From Bombella favorum (lineage in GTDB: Bacteria; Pseudomonadota; Alphaproteobacteria; Acetobacterales; Acetobacteraceae): a stretch of DNA of 64,000 nucleotides. Of this stretch, positions 28,040-36,752 are shown in pieces. The first letter of the stretch is position 1, and each line of letters opens with the position of its first letter. The position numbers were made by a program, and so were the translations under genes. The notes beneath the pieces were generated by a model, which did not search any database, was not told the origin of the DNA, and saw nothing but the letters and a program-made list of their open reading frames with translations. The stretch is taken from the NCBI RefSeq assembly GCF_014048475.1, contig NZ_NWUS01000001.1:496001-560000 (forward strand), written 5' to 3'.

Positions 28040-30037
28040 TTACTCTGCTGCCTTGGCAGCGGCAAGCCGCCGGGCAAAAGCTTCTTCATCAGCCCGGATC
28101 TCTTCTACAGGAACGTAGAAATCCACATCCAGGTTCGCACTGCGATGAACAACGGTGAAGAAAGCCACAACCAGCCCCACAACAACGGCCCACCAGATAT
28201 GCCAGACCAGCGCAAAGCCAATCAGCAGACCGCAAGCACCCAGTACGGGACCAACAGCCGAATATTTCGGCATATGGATCGGCTCCAGCTCGGAGACCGG
28301 TGCCGGACGTCCCAGCTCCTTCTCGATATGGAATGTATCCAGACCGCGAATGACCGGCAGACGTGCGAAGTTGTAGTGCGGAACCGGAGATGGAATTGAC
28401 CATTCCAGCGTACGACCAGAACCCCAGTTGTCACCCGTCAGGTCCAGTGCATCCGGCTTTTTGTTGACAGCGTCAAACGCAGCCAGAACAAACTGGATGA
28501 CCTGGCAAGCTAGACCAGCAGCCAGAACGAACACGCCAACGCAGGCCACGAGCAGCCAAGGGTGCCAGTCCGGGTTGTCGTAATGGTTCATACGACGGGT
28601 CATACCCTCCAGACCAACAGCGTAGAGCGGGATGAAGGAGAGGTAGAAACCAACGAACCAGAAACGGAACGCCCATTTACCCCAAACATCACGCATCTTG
28701 TAGCCAAAGGCCTTCGGGAACCAGTAGCTCAGACCAGCCACGTAACCAAAGAATACACCACCGATGATCACGTTGTGGAAGTGTGCCACCAGGAACAGGG
28801 AGTTATGAATAACCCAGTCTGCTGCTGGCATAGCCATCATAACACCGGTCATACCACCAATGGAGAAGGTGATCATGAAGCCGACGATCCAGTGCATCGG
28901 ACCTTCGAAGCGGACACGCCCCTTATACATGGTGAAGAGCCAGTTGAAGATCTTCACACCCGTCGGCACGGCGATGAACATCGTCATGATACCGAAGAAG
29001 GTGTTCACATCAGCGCCGGCACCCATCGTGAAGAAGTGGTGAACCCACACGATGCTACCCAGGAAGGTGATGATACCCGTTGCAATGACCATCGTAGCAT
29101 AACCGAAAAGCGGCTTGCCGGAGAAGGTTGCTGCAATTTCAGAGAACACACCGAAGGCAGGCAGAATGAGGATGTAAACCTCTGGATGCCCCCAAGACCA
29201 GATCAGGTTCAGGTAGAGCATAACGCTACCGCCACCATCATTGGTAAAGAAGTGCATCCCGACATAACGATCCAGAGCCAGCAGAGCCATGGAAACCGTC
29301 AGAACCGGGAAGGTCGTCAGGATCATGATGCAGGCAAAGAAAGCCGTCCATGTAAAGACGGGGATATGCATCCACTTCATGCCGGGGGCACGGAGCTTGA
29401 TGATCGTTGTCAGGAAGTTCATCCCAGTCAGCAGCGTACCGATACCGGAGATCTGCACGGACCAGATGTAGTAATCCACACCAACGCCGGGGTTGAACTG
29501 CAGTTCGGAGATCGGCGGATAGCCGAGCCAACCGACGTTGGAGAACTCACCAATGAAGAGAGACACATTGATGAGAATGGCACTGACGAGCGTCATATAG
29601 AAGCTGATCGAGTTGATCAGCGGGAACGCAACGTCGCGCGCACCAATCTGCAGAGGCACCACGAAGTTGAACAGGGCCTGCATCATCACCATGGCCATGA
29701 AGAAAATCATGATCGTACCATGGGCCGAGAAGACCTGGTCATAGTGGTGCGGAGGCAGATAACCAGGGTTACCTGCGTAAGCAAGGGCAAGCTGTGTACG
29801 CATCATCAAGGCATCGGCAAAGCCACGCACAAGCATGACGAGGCCGAGAATGACGTACATGATGGCGAGTTTCTTATGGTCGACAGTCGTCAGCCACTCA
29901 CGCCACAGATAACCCCATTTTTTGAAATAGGTGACCGCCGCAAGAACGGCAATCCCGACTACGGCCACACCGATGAACGTACCGACAAGAATCGGCACAT
30001 CATACGGTATGGCAGAAAGGGTAAGTTTTCCGAGCAT
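28040..30037 (-). CDS. cyoB: Cytochrome o ubiquinol oxidase subunit I
   Basis: The heme-copper catalytic subunit, which oxidises quinol, reduces oxygen and pumps protons. About 665 residues with around 15 helices. Visible are the quinol-site Arg/Asp in [10 protein letters not shown], the copper and cross-linked Tyr region [13 protein letters not shown], the paired CuB histidines in VWVHHFF, and the heme-ligand region [12 protein letters not shown] use the ATG giving [16 protein letters not shown], which lines up with the known start of the E. coli subunit; a GTG at 30055 overlapping the cyoA stop would add six residues. Confidence 0.97.
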   Translation of the reverse strand: MLGKLTLSAIPYDVPILVGTFIGVAVVGIAVLAAVTYFKKWGYLWREWLTTVDHKKLAIMYVILGLVMLVRGFADALMMRTQLALAYAGNPGYLPPHHYDQVFSAHGTIMIFFMAMVMMQALFNFVVPLQIGARDVAFPLINSISFYMTLVSAILINVSLFIGEFSNVGWLGYPPISELQFNPGVGVDYYIWSVQISGIGTLLTGMNFLTTIIKLRAPGMKWMHIPVFTWTAFFACIMILTTFPVLTVSMALLALDRYVGMHFFTNDGGGSVMLYLNLIWSWGHPEVYILILPAFGVFSEIAATFSGKPLFGYATMVIATGIITFLGSIVWVHHFFTMGAGADVNTFFGIMTMFIAVPTGVKIFNWLFTMYKGRVRFEGPMHWIVGFMITFSIGGMTGVMMAMPAADWVIHNSLFLVAHFHNVIIGGVFFGYVAGLSYWFPKAFGYKMRDVWGKWAFRFWFVGFYLSFIPLYAVGLEGMTRRMNHYDNPDWHPWLLVACVGVFVLAAGLACQVIQFVLAAFDAVNKKPDALDLTGDNWGSGRTLEWSIPSPVPHYNFARLPVIRGLDTFHIEKELGRPAPVSELEPIHMPKYSAVGPVLGACGLLIGFALVWHIWWAVVVGLVVAFFTVVHRSANLDVDFYVPVEEIRADEEAFARRLAAAKAAE

Positions 30038-30051
30038 CTTTAGATCAGTCC

Positions 30052-31044
30052 TCACATGCCGGTATTGGAAGGTGCAGCCTCATGAGACTCAGCTGGCATG
30101 TTCATGGACTTTTCACCCATGTCCTTGCCGTGATCCTCATGGCTCATGCCGACATTGTATTTCGCAACAATGCCCTCAAACAGCCCAGACTGTACGCTAG
30201 AGAAATATACGACCGGAGCCGGCTTTGGTGCCTCATCATGCGGGGCAGGCGGTGCGGTGTGATATTTCGGGTATGTCTGTGCGTCCAGAGCCTCTTTGGC
30301 TACAAGCGGATTGTCGCCGCTGCGTACATTCTGCACCCAAGCGTCAAACTGCTCCTGCGGCATGGCAATGGCACGGAAGCGCATATCGGAGAAGCCCGGC
30401 CCTGTATACTGGGCGGCCTCACCCTGGAAGTTACCTGGGCGGCTTGCCAACAGGTGGAGCTGTGTTTCCATCCCGGCCATGCTGTAGATCTGAGACCCAA
30501 GCTGCGGAATGAAGAAGGATGTCATCACACTATCAGACGTAATCCGGAAATCCAGAGGTGTCTTTGTGGGGACGTCCAGCTCGTTGATGGTTGCAATTCC
30601 GAGGTCTGGGTAAATGAACAACCATTTCCAGTCCAGAGAAATTACTTCCACATGGAGCGGTTTTGCATCAGGCGCACCGACTTTTGCCTGCATCTCCTTG
30701 GAGATCGGCTTATACGGGTCGTAATCGTGCGTGCTCTTGTAGTTAAAGACACTCAGAACAAGAATGATCAGAATGGGCACGCCCCAAATGAACACTTCAA
30801 TCTTGTTTGAATGTGACCAGTTCCGCAGATATTCCGCCTTCGTATTGGAAGCCCGATATCTCCAGGCAAATACGAGGGTCGCAATAATCACCGGAACCAC
30901 AACGCACATCATGACGGCCCATTCAAGCACCATCATGTCGCGATTACCTTCCCCGATCGGGCCGGCCGGCTGAAGAAGATCAACCGTACAACCCGACAGC
31001 ATCAATGCAGGCAACGCCGGGAAAAATCGCCAGAGTCTTTTCAT
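30052..31044 (-). CDS. cyoA: Cytochrome o ubiquinol oxidase subunit II
   Basis: A lipoprotein subunit of about 330 residues: signal peptide with lipobox LSGC, two transmembrane helices ([35 protein letters not shown]) and a periplasmic cupredoxin domain. The CuA ligands of cytochrome c oxidases are absent from the region around [16 protein letters not shown], which identifies a quinol oxidase. The C-terminus has an extra His/Met/Pro-rich tail ([16 protein letters not shown]) that might bind metal. The start at MKRLWRFF is set by the signal peptide; a longer frame reaches 31116. First gene of cyoABCD. Confidence 0.96.
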   Translation of the reverse strand: MKRLWRFFPALPALMLSGCTVDLLQPAGPIGEGNRDMMVLEWAVMMCVVVPVIIATLVFAWRYRASNTKAEYLRNWSHSNKIEVFIWGVPILIILVLSVFNYKSTHDYDPYKPISKEMQAKVGAPDAKPLHVEVISLDWKWLFIYPDLGIATINELDVPTKTPLDFRITSDSVMTSFFIPQLGSQIYSMAGMETQLHLLASRPGNFQGEAAQYTGPGFSDMRFRAIAMPQEQFDAWVQNVRSGDNPLVAKEALDAQTYPKYHTAPPAPHDEAPKPAPVVYFSSVQSGLFEGIVAKYNVGMSHEDHGKDMGEKSMNMPAESHEAAPSNTGM

Positions 31045-31413
31045 GGATCCTGCCTCTATCTGTTGTTCCGCCATAAAAAGGCCGAAACACTTTCTGACAC
31101 AGTCAGGACAGCGCAATCGCCACCGAACGTTGTCATCTTATATGTGCCTTTCCCGTTCGTATCCTGACAACAGAAGGGAACTCCCTCCTTACTCAATATG
31201 AAATATGGGGCCCTGAGACCCCAGTGCCGACCACTTTATTCAGCCTGAATAACGGAGATTACAAGGGGGCAATCCTCATAAAAAAAAAGAACCCCATAGG
31301 TCTTGTTTTAAGAAAGACCGGTTATCTGCCGTTTCTTAGAAAACACCATAAAATTGCGGAAAACAAGAACACATCCATTTAATTTTTCATTTTCTTTTCA
31401 ATCGCAAAAAATC
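31045..31413 (-). promoter_or_regulatory. cyo operon leader and promoter region
   Basis: About 370 nt without a gene, upstream of cyoA. It contains a perfect 17-bp palindrome (31236-31252), a hairpin GGTCTT/AAGACC (31299-31319), and a run of nine A residues (31280-31288). I could not assign -35 and -10 boxes with confidence. The long leader suggests regulated transcription of the oxidase. Confidence 0.55.
31236..31252. promoter_or_regulatory. Perfect 17-bp palindrome upstream of cyoA
   Basis: TTATTCAG-C-CTGAATAA, an 8-bp perfect inverted repeat with a 1-nt centre, about 190 nt before the cyoA start. The shape fits a homodimeric regulator site. It is not the FNR consensus (TTGAT-N4-ATCAA). 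The regulator is unknown. Confidence 0.5.
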
Positions 31414-31443
31414 GCAACAAAAAAAGGGCCCGAAGGCCCTTTC
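31414..31443 (-). terminator. Intrinsic terminator with UUCG loop (BI-1 gene)
   Basis: On the minus strand the stem AAAGGGCC/GGCCCTTT closes a TTCG loop (a stable C(UUCG)G tetraloop) and is followed by a T-run. It lies about 35 nt beyond the BI-1 family stop. Confidence 0.92.
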
Positions 31444-31476
31444 CTATATTCAGATACAAACCCGACTCATCAGATC

Positions 31477-32241
31477 TCAATCACGCCCATCAGACCGTGT
31501 CCCGGTGAACTGAAGCAGAAACTGAAAGAGGTTCACGAAGTTCAGATACATCGACAGGGCATCATAGACCCCCATCTTCCCCAGCTCCTCCGCAGGGAGG
31601 ACAGTCGCATATTGCTGGTAAGAAAACTTGATACGCTGCGTATCGTAAGCCGTCAGCCCCGTGAACAGAAGCACCCCGACAAAAGAAATCAGCACTGTCA
31701 GACCATGAGCAGGGAGGAACATATTAACCAGAGACGCAATGAGCAGTCCGATCAGCCCCATTGTCAAAAAAGACCCGAAACCCATCAGAGACCGGTTTGT
31801 TACATACCCCCAGAAGGACATCACCCCATAAAGAGACGCTGTAATAAAGAAGGTACGAACCACCGAAGCCCCGGTATAAGCCATCAGCAAAGACGCCATG
31901 CTGATACCCATCACCACACTGAAGAGCAGGAAGAGCAGCTGCACCGTAGAACGGGAAAGACGGTTCACACCGAAGGACAACACCAGCACGAAAGCCAGAG
32001 GGGCAAAAATGCTCAGCATCCCCAAGCCAGTAGGGGCCAGCGTGAAAACATCACCCCGCTGCACGATATGGAAGAATAGTGCCCGGAGAGACGTATGGAC
32101 CACGGCATAAGCCGTTATCCCCGTCAACGCCAAAGCAAGAGCCATCCAATTATAAACACGCAGCATATAAGCCCGTAGGCCTGCATCAAAAGCGGCAGCT
32201 GCCTGCCCCCGTGTCGTCTCAAAATCCGAATGGAAAGCCAT
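31477..32241 (-). CDS. Bax inhibitor-1 family inner-membrane protein
   Basis: A seven-helix membrane protein of about 254 residues of the BI-1/YccA family, whose members include pH-sensitive calcium leak proteins and modulators of membrane proteases. After an N-terminal FDAGLRAYMLRVYNWMALAL come helices spaced as in the family, with the conserved block GLTAYDTQRIK and a C-terminal LSMYLNFVNLFQFLLQF. Start at the ATG of MAFHSDFETT; a GTG three codons earlier (32250) is possible. A C10 tract (G10 on the sense strand) lies about 40 nt upstream. Confidence 0.92.
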   Translation of the reverse strand: MAFHSDFETTRGQAAAAFDAGLRAYMLRVYNWMALALALTGITAYAVVHTSLRALFFHIVQRGDVFTLAPTGLGMLSIFAPLAFVLVLSFGVNRLSRSTVQLLFLLFSVVMGISMASLLMAYTGASVVRTFFITASLYGVMSFWGYVTNRSLMGFGSFLTMGLIGLLIASLVNMFLPAHGLTVLISFVGVLLFTGLTAYDTQRIKFSYQQYATVLPAEELGKMGVYDALSMYLNFVNLFQFLLQFTGTRSDGRD

Positions 32242-32281
32242 AACACCCACTTACTGCGGAAGATCTACGGAAGAGGCCTAG

Positions 32282-32291
32282 CCCCCCCCCC
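32282..32291. repeat. C10 homopolymer tract upstream of BI-1 gene
   Basis: Ten consecutive C residues (G10 in the orientation of the BI-1 gene), 40-50 nt before its start and 100 nt before the divergent 2H-phosphoesterase-like gene. Such tracts can vary in length by slipped-strand replication, and can also be sequencing artefacts. Confidence 0.9.
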
Positions 32292-32393
32292 TATCGTTTC
32301 CATAAGATGTGGGGTAGTTTCCTCTCAAGTCAAGAAGGTGGAAGATCCCCTCGACTCTCTTTTTGTTAATCTCCCTTTCTGCGGGAGGTCTGT

Positions 32394-32984
32394 ATGAACC
32401 TTTCCCTCGCCATCACGCTCTCCTCCACCCTTCAGGCTGAACTCGGCCTATTGCGTGGCAGTCTGGATGACGTCCACTGGACACCAGCAGAACAGAGCCT
32501 GATTCCGCTCCAGCACCTCGGCCATCTCTCCAGTCGTCATCAACTAGAAGAGCTGGATATGGCCCTCTCTCACTTGCGGTGGGAGCCATTCCCTCTAGCA
32601 CTGCATCACGTGGCCCATCAGATGGGAGATGTAGAAGACCGGCTGACAGTTGGCGTCACACCGCAGCAGCCACTTCTTACTTTGCAAAAACGCCTTGCCA
32701 CCGCCTTAAATCGGGTAGGCTTCCCTCCGTCCCGCCGCACTGTCGTGCCGGAACTAACAATCGCCCGGCTAGCACCGGCATCACCGACCGATCTCATCCC
32801 ATGGATACAGCGTCACAATCTGTTCCACAGTTCGGAAATGATGGTGGATCATATAAGCCTCATGGAGCATCTGCCCTCCAGTAGCGGCACGCATCTCCGC
32901 CTAGTGGAAAACTACATGGCCGGACCTGAATTCATCCAACCACCAGTGTCACTATCTTCCCATGAAGAAGACGAACTCTTTTAG
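32394..32984 (+). CDS. 2'-5' RNA ligase-like protein lacking catalytic histidines
   Basis: A 196-residue protein laid out like ThpR/LigT 2H phosphoesterases: two half-domains, each of which should carry an HxT motif. In the first half the usual PENLHLTLxFLG corresponds to PAEQSLIPLQHLG (residues 31-43), so HxT has become L36-x-P38. In the second, PHLTLAR has become PELTIAR (residues 119-125), so His is replaced by E120. Both catalytic histidines are therefore missing and the protein is probably not an RNA phosphoesterase; an RNA-binding role is possible. The ATG has GGGAGG at 5 nt. Its stop overlaps the convergent mprF stop. Confidence 0.72.
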   Translation: MNLSLAITLSSTLQAELGLLRGSLDDVHWTPAEQSLIPLQHLGHLSSRHQLEELDMALSHLRWEPFPLALHHVAHQMGDVEDRLTVGVTPQQPLLTLQKRLATALNRVGFPPSRRTVVPELTIARLAPASPTDLIPWIQRHNLFHSSEMMVDHISLMEHLPSSSGTHLRLVENYMAGPEFIQPPVSLSSHEEDELF

Positions 32985-35023
32985 ACACCCAGCAACAATT
33001 TCAGAGCGTGATAATCTTCCGGTCGGCAGACCAGGAACCACCCCTCGTCACTCTCGAGAGAGAAAAGCCCGAGACCAAAAGAAGCGTAGATATCCGCTTG
33101 CCGTGCCCCATATTGAAGGACGGCAAGCTGGCACCCTTCCTGCACGGCATAATCCCGCAAACGCCATATAGCACCACCCCGCCAGCCCCGTGCGCCTACA
33201 GCGCCTCCCAAACACAGTAAAACCGGCTCCGAAAGCAGGAATGGTTTCAGCCGGAGGACAGCACACGCAGCCTTACCTGTGGCATCCGTTAGCATACCAT
33301 CCGGCACGAAAAGACGCTCCAACGGCAAGGACAGGGCAAAAGCTGATTCTTGCAGGCAGGCATAACGCACACGGGTATCCATATTCCACGGCAGAATATG
33401 AATCCGTGTCTTCCTAAGTGCCAACCAAAGGCCCACAACGCAGCAGAGTGCCGCCCCTCCCAGAAACCAGCGGCCTACAGCCGTATGGGCATCATAGACC
33501 ATTGACCTCCACCAAACATGCCCGAGATGACGTTGCCGAGCAATCCAGCTGACACCGGCAAGGCCACACAACCAAAGCGAAAATGGTGCCAGAATAAATG
33601 GAGAAAACGGCTCAACCCGCCAGTAAGCCTGACGGTAATAATTCTTGCGGAATGGCAGAAGCACGAACAAAACGGCCAACACCACGACAAAAGCCACCCA
33701 ATGAGCTTGCCGCACAGCCAGTATTGCCAGCGTGGCATAAAGAGCACCAACCGAAAGCCGCCATGCCAGTGCCACCCTCTGGGATAACCCCAAAGACAGG
33801 CCAACAAGCATCACCCCAATAAGAGTAAGCAAAAAGGCCGCCCCCTGAAGGATGACTGCCTCCCAGAAGGAATGAAACCGAGGCAATGGTGCCAAAAGGG
33901 CATACACCACAATAACGATGCCCAGCATAGCCTGACTGCCCGTCGCCACAACTGTTGAGAAGTCCGCTTCGGACGAACGCAAGCTCTGGCTATGCTCTAC
34001 GGTCTTACCAAACCGTGCCAACAGAGGGGCACCCTTGATAAAGAGCTCATGCCCGGCGAACATGGCCCCCGCCAGAAGCAAAGGAATGATATAGTAAAAC
34101 AGCCGAAAAACCAGAATACTCGCCATGATATGGGGTACGGAAAACCACGGCGAGAGAGCGAGCAGCATAGTGCTGTCGAACACCCCCAACCCACCCGGCA
34201 CATTAGCCAAAAGCCCTGCCGTATAAGCTCCGAGATAGATGGCCAGAAAGCCACCAAAAGTCAGGCTGCTCCCCTGTGGCAACGTATCCAACACACACCA
34301 GGCAATCAGGGCTGTGGCAGACATGTCCGCCATACTGGAAAATATCTGCCCTAACCCAATCCGCCAGTCTGGAAAACGTAACGTCCATTTATAGATACGG
34401 ACTTCCTGCTTCCAGCAAGGCAGAAGCACATAAGCTAGCAGAACAGCAAAACAGCCACTCCCGCCTATAGTCGTCATCCAGTGTGGGACATGGCGAACGT
34501 AAGGAATGATACCCGGTTGGTCCAGCAGGATAAAACCCACTAACCCCAACATCCCTAGCCAGTAAGTAACCGAGCAGAACGCCACGATTGACGCAATCTT
34601 AAGCCCCGGCACGCCCCAATTACGATACAGCCTGTACCGCACTGCCGTGCCAGAAATAGCGGCACACCCCAGATTATGGGAAAGGACATAGGAACAAAAC
34701 GCCACAAAGGCAGCGCGCCCCCACGAAACCCCCGCCTTTACGTGCAGGCAGGCTAAACCATCATAAAAAGACAGAATGGCGTAAGAGAGGAGCGTAGCCC
34801 CGGCCCCCTTCCACAAAGCGGATGTCGGAATAGCATGAAGCCCGCTCATCACCTGCTGAAGGGAAAGGTGCTGAAGCTCACGCCAGATCACCCAACCAGC
34901 AACAATCAGCAGGACTAACCCCACCAATGCGGGCAGGCGTGTTAGCAGGAGCCTCAGCCACCCTCCGCCAGAGGGCGGAGACACGGCCTCCGCATTATCC
35001 GGCACACCGGAAGGACCCGTCAT
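32981..35023 (-). CDS. mprF: MprF-like phosphatidylglycerol lysyltransferase/flippase, short C-terminus
   Basis: A polytopic membrane protein of 680 residues. The N-terminal flippase region (UPF0104-type) includes the SHNLGCAAISGTAVRYRLY and LANVPGGLGVFDS motifs of MprF. More helices follow, to about residue 535. The cytosolic DUF2156 synthase domain should be about 300 residues, but only about 135 remain, covering the first GNAT-like half (FVPDGMLT, then LCLGGAVGARGW, then YASFGLGLFSLES); the second half is missing. It may therefore be a flippase with reduced or altered aminoacyl-transfer activity. The gene starts 5 nt after lysK, whose product makes the lysyl-tRNA donor of MprF. Confidence 0.85.
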   Translation of the reverse strand: MTGPSGVPDNAEAVSPPSGGGWLRLLLTRLPALVGLVLLIVAGWVIWRELQHLSLQQVMSGLHAIPTSALWKGAGATLLSYAILSFYDGLACLHVKAGVSWGRAAFVAFCSYVLSHNLGCAAISGTAVRYRLYRNWGVPGLKIASIVAFCSVTYWLGMLGLVGFILLDQPGIIPYVRHVPHWMTTIGGSGCFAVLLAYVLLPCWKQEVRIYKWTLRFPDWRIGLGQIFSSMADMSATALIAWCVLDTLPQGSSLTFGGFLAIYLGAYTAGLLANVPGGLGVFDSTMLLALSPWFSVPHIMASILVFRLFYYIIPLLLAGAMFAGHELFIKGAPLLARFGKTVEHSQSLRSSEADFSTVVATGSQAMLGIVIVVYALLAPLPRFHSFWEAVILQGAAFLLTLIGVMLVGLSLGLSQRVALAWRLSVGALYATLAILAVRQAHWVAFVVVLAVLFVLLPFRKNYYRQAYWRVEPFSPFILAPFSLWLCGLAGVSWIARQRHLGHVWWRSMVYDAHTAVGRWFLGGAALCCVVGLWLALRKTRIHILPWNMDTRVRYACLQESAFALSLPLERLFVPDGMLTDATGKAACAVLRLKPFLLSEPVLLCLGGAVGARGWRGGAIWRLRDYAVQEGCQLAVLQYGARQADIYASFGLGLFSLESDEGWFLVCRPEDYHALKLLLGV

Positions 35024-35028
35024 GCCTT

Positions 35029-36657
35029 TTAGCCCCTGTTCTCCTCTGCCACGGTCTCTTCTGCAGCCTCAACGGGGCGGGCCAGAGCCTCATCAATAAG
35101 GGCAATAGTCTCTTTCAACCCAAATAAAGCCGCAAAGATACCAAAACGAGGCCCTTCCTTCTGCCCCAGCAGCACCTCATACAGGCACCCGAACCATGAC
35201 CGCAGCTCCGGCTTGGCAAAATAGCGTTTACCAACTTCAAAAACGACATTCTGCACGTCATCCGGGCTGGCATTCTCTGGCACGGTCTTCAGGGTTGCAG
35301 CAAGGTCTTCAAGCGCCTTGCGCTCTGTTGCTGTCGGCGCGCGGAAGACCTTGGTCGGGCGGACACGTTCATTGAAGTAATCGAGGGCATGCTGAACCAG
35401 CCCGGCCACATATGGGTGTGTCTCCGGCGACAGGCTGGAATCATAACGCCGGAGGAACTTCCAAAGCGTTTCCACCTCACGAGCATTAGCCACGCTGGCC
35501 AAATTCAAAAGAGCTGTGAAGGAAACCGGGCTGGTATCCTGCGGGCGCAACTTACCTTCATGGACGAACCATACCGGATTGGACAGGAACTCTTCTGCAC
35601 TCTGCTGCTCCCCCTTCTGCACGAGGGCAAGATATTCGTCCGTCGCTCTGGGGATCATATCCGTATAAAGCCGCTTAGCACGGGTCGGCTGCTGGAACAT
35701 ATAATGCGCCAGACTCTCCGCAGGGCCGTAACGCAGCCATTCCTCAACGGAAAGACCATTCCCCTTGGACTTGCTAATCTTCTGGCCGTTAGCATCCAGA
35801 AACAGCTCATAGGTCAGGTTCAGCGGGGGCTCACTGCCAAGGATGCGGCAGATTTTGGAGGACAGCTTCACACTGTCGATGAGGTCCTTACCAGACATCT
35901 CGTAATCGACACCCAGCGCATACCAGCGCATGGCCCAATCGGCCTTCCACTGCATCTTGGCCTGCCCGCCATAGACGGAAGTCTCGAAGCTTTTGCCTTC
36001 TTCGTCCTTCCAGACCACCGTTCCGGCATCCGGGTTGACGCTGATAATAGGCACCTGCATGACACGACCCGTCTCAGGGTGGATAGGCAACACAGGGGAA
36101 TAAGTCGCACGGCGTTCCTTACCCAGCGTAGGGGCAATCACCTCGATAATGCGGTCGTGCTCCTCTAGAACACGCTTCAGGGCCGCATCAAAAATGCCGG
36201 ACGTGTAATAATCAGTGGCAGAGGCGAATTCGTAATCAAAGCCAAATGCATCAAGGAACTGCCGCAGTCGGGCATTATTGTGGGCGGCAAAACTTTCATG
36301 CGTGCCAAATGGATCGGGAATACGGGACAATGGCAGCCCCAGATGCTCTGCTAGCATTTCCTGCTGCGGCACATTCCCCGGCACTTTACGCAGAGCGTCC
36401 ATATCATCAGAGAACGCCAGAAGGCGCGTCGTGCGGCCTGTTAGCTCCTGAAAGGCCTGTCGAACCCATGTTGTCCGAGCCACCTCACCAAATGTGCCGA
36501 TATGAGGCAGGCCGGAAGGGCCATAGCCTGTCTCCATCAGAACCGGTTTACTAGGGTCCCTGTCTGCCACACGGGCGGCCAGTTTGCGGGCTTCCTCAAA
36601 CGGCCAGAGCTTGGGAAGGGACGAATCATTCTGGGGAGAAGGCGTTTTTTTCTGCAT
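35029..36657 (-). CDS. lysK: Lysyl-tRNA synthetase, class I
   Basis: Charges tRNA-Lys. The 542-residue product is of the class I type common in alphaproteobacteria and archaea: HIGH-type motif PSGLPHIGTFGE near residue 50, KMSKS-type motif KISKSKGNG near residue 300, and a C-terminal helical anticodon-binding region. No class II synthetase is seen in the window. mprF follows after 5 nt on the same strand, probably co-transcribed. Confidence 0.96.
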   Translation of the reverse strand: MQKKTPSPQNDSSLPKLWPFEEARKLAARVADRDPSKPVLMETGYGPSGLPHIGTFGEVARTTWVRQAFQELTGRTTRLLAFSDDMDALRKVPGNVPQQEMLAEHLGLPLSRIPDPFGTHESFAAHNNARLRQFLDAFGFDYEFASATDYYTSGIFDAALKRVLEEHDRIIEVIAPTLGKERRATYSPVLPIHPETGRVMQVPIISVNPDAGTVVWKDEEGKSFETSVYGGQAKMQWKADWAMRWYALGVDYEMSGKDLIDSVKLSSKICRILGSEPPLNLTYELFLDANGQKISKSKGNGLSVEEWLRYGPAESLAHYMFQQPTRAKRLYTDMIPRATDEYLALVQKGEQQSAEEFLSNPVWFVHEGKLRPQDTSPVSFTALLNLASVANAREVETLWKFLRRYDSSLSPETHPYVAGLVQHALDYFNERVRPTKVFRAPTATERKALEDLAATLKTVPENASPDDVQNVVFEVGKRYFAKPELRSWFGCLYEVLLGQKEGPRFGIFAALFGLKETIALIDEALARPVEAAEETVAEENRG

Positions 36658-36752
36658 AGGACCATGTTAATTATGAACCCTCCCCCCTCTGGTCAAGTAT
36701 TCAGGCGTTCCGTCTGCCGCTTTCCCCCTCGCAGGCAGGGGCCTTCCTGTGT

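Noticed and set aside
28562-30043. 493-codon open frame antisense to cyoB
   Set aside because: Composition is dominated by His/Asp/Glu/Arg with no hydrophobic core, as expected for the complement of a membrane-protein gene; cyoB is unmistakable.
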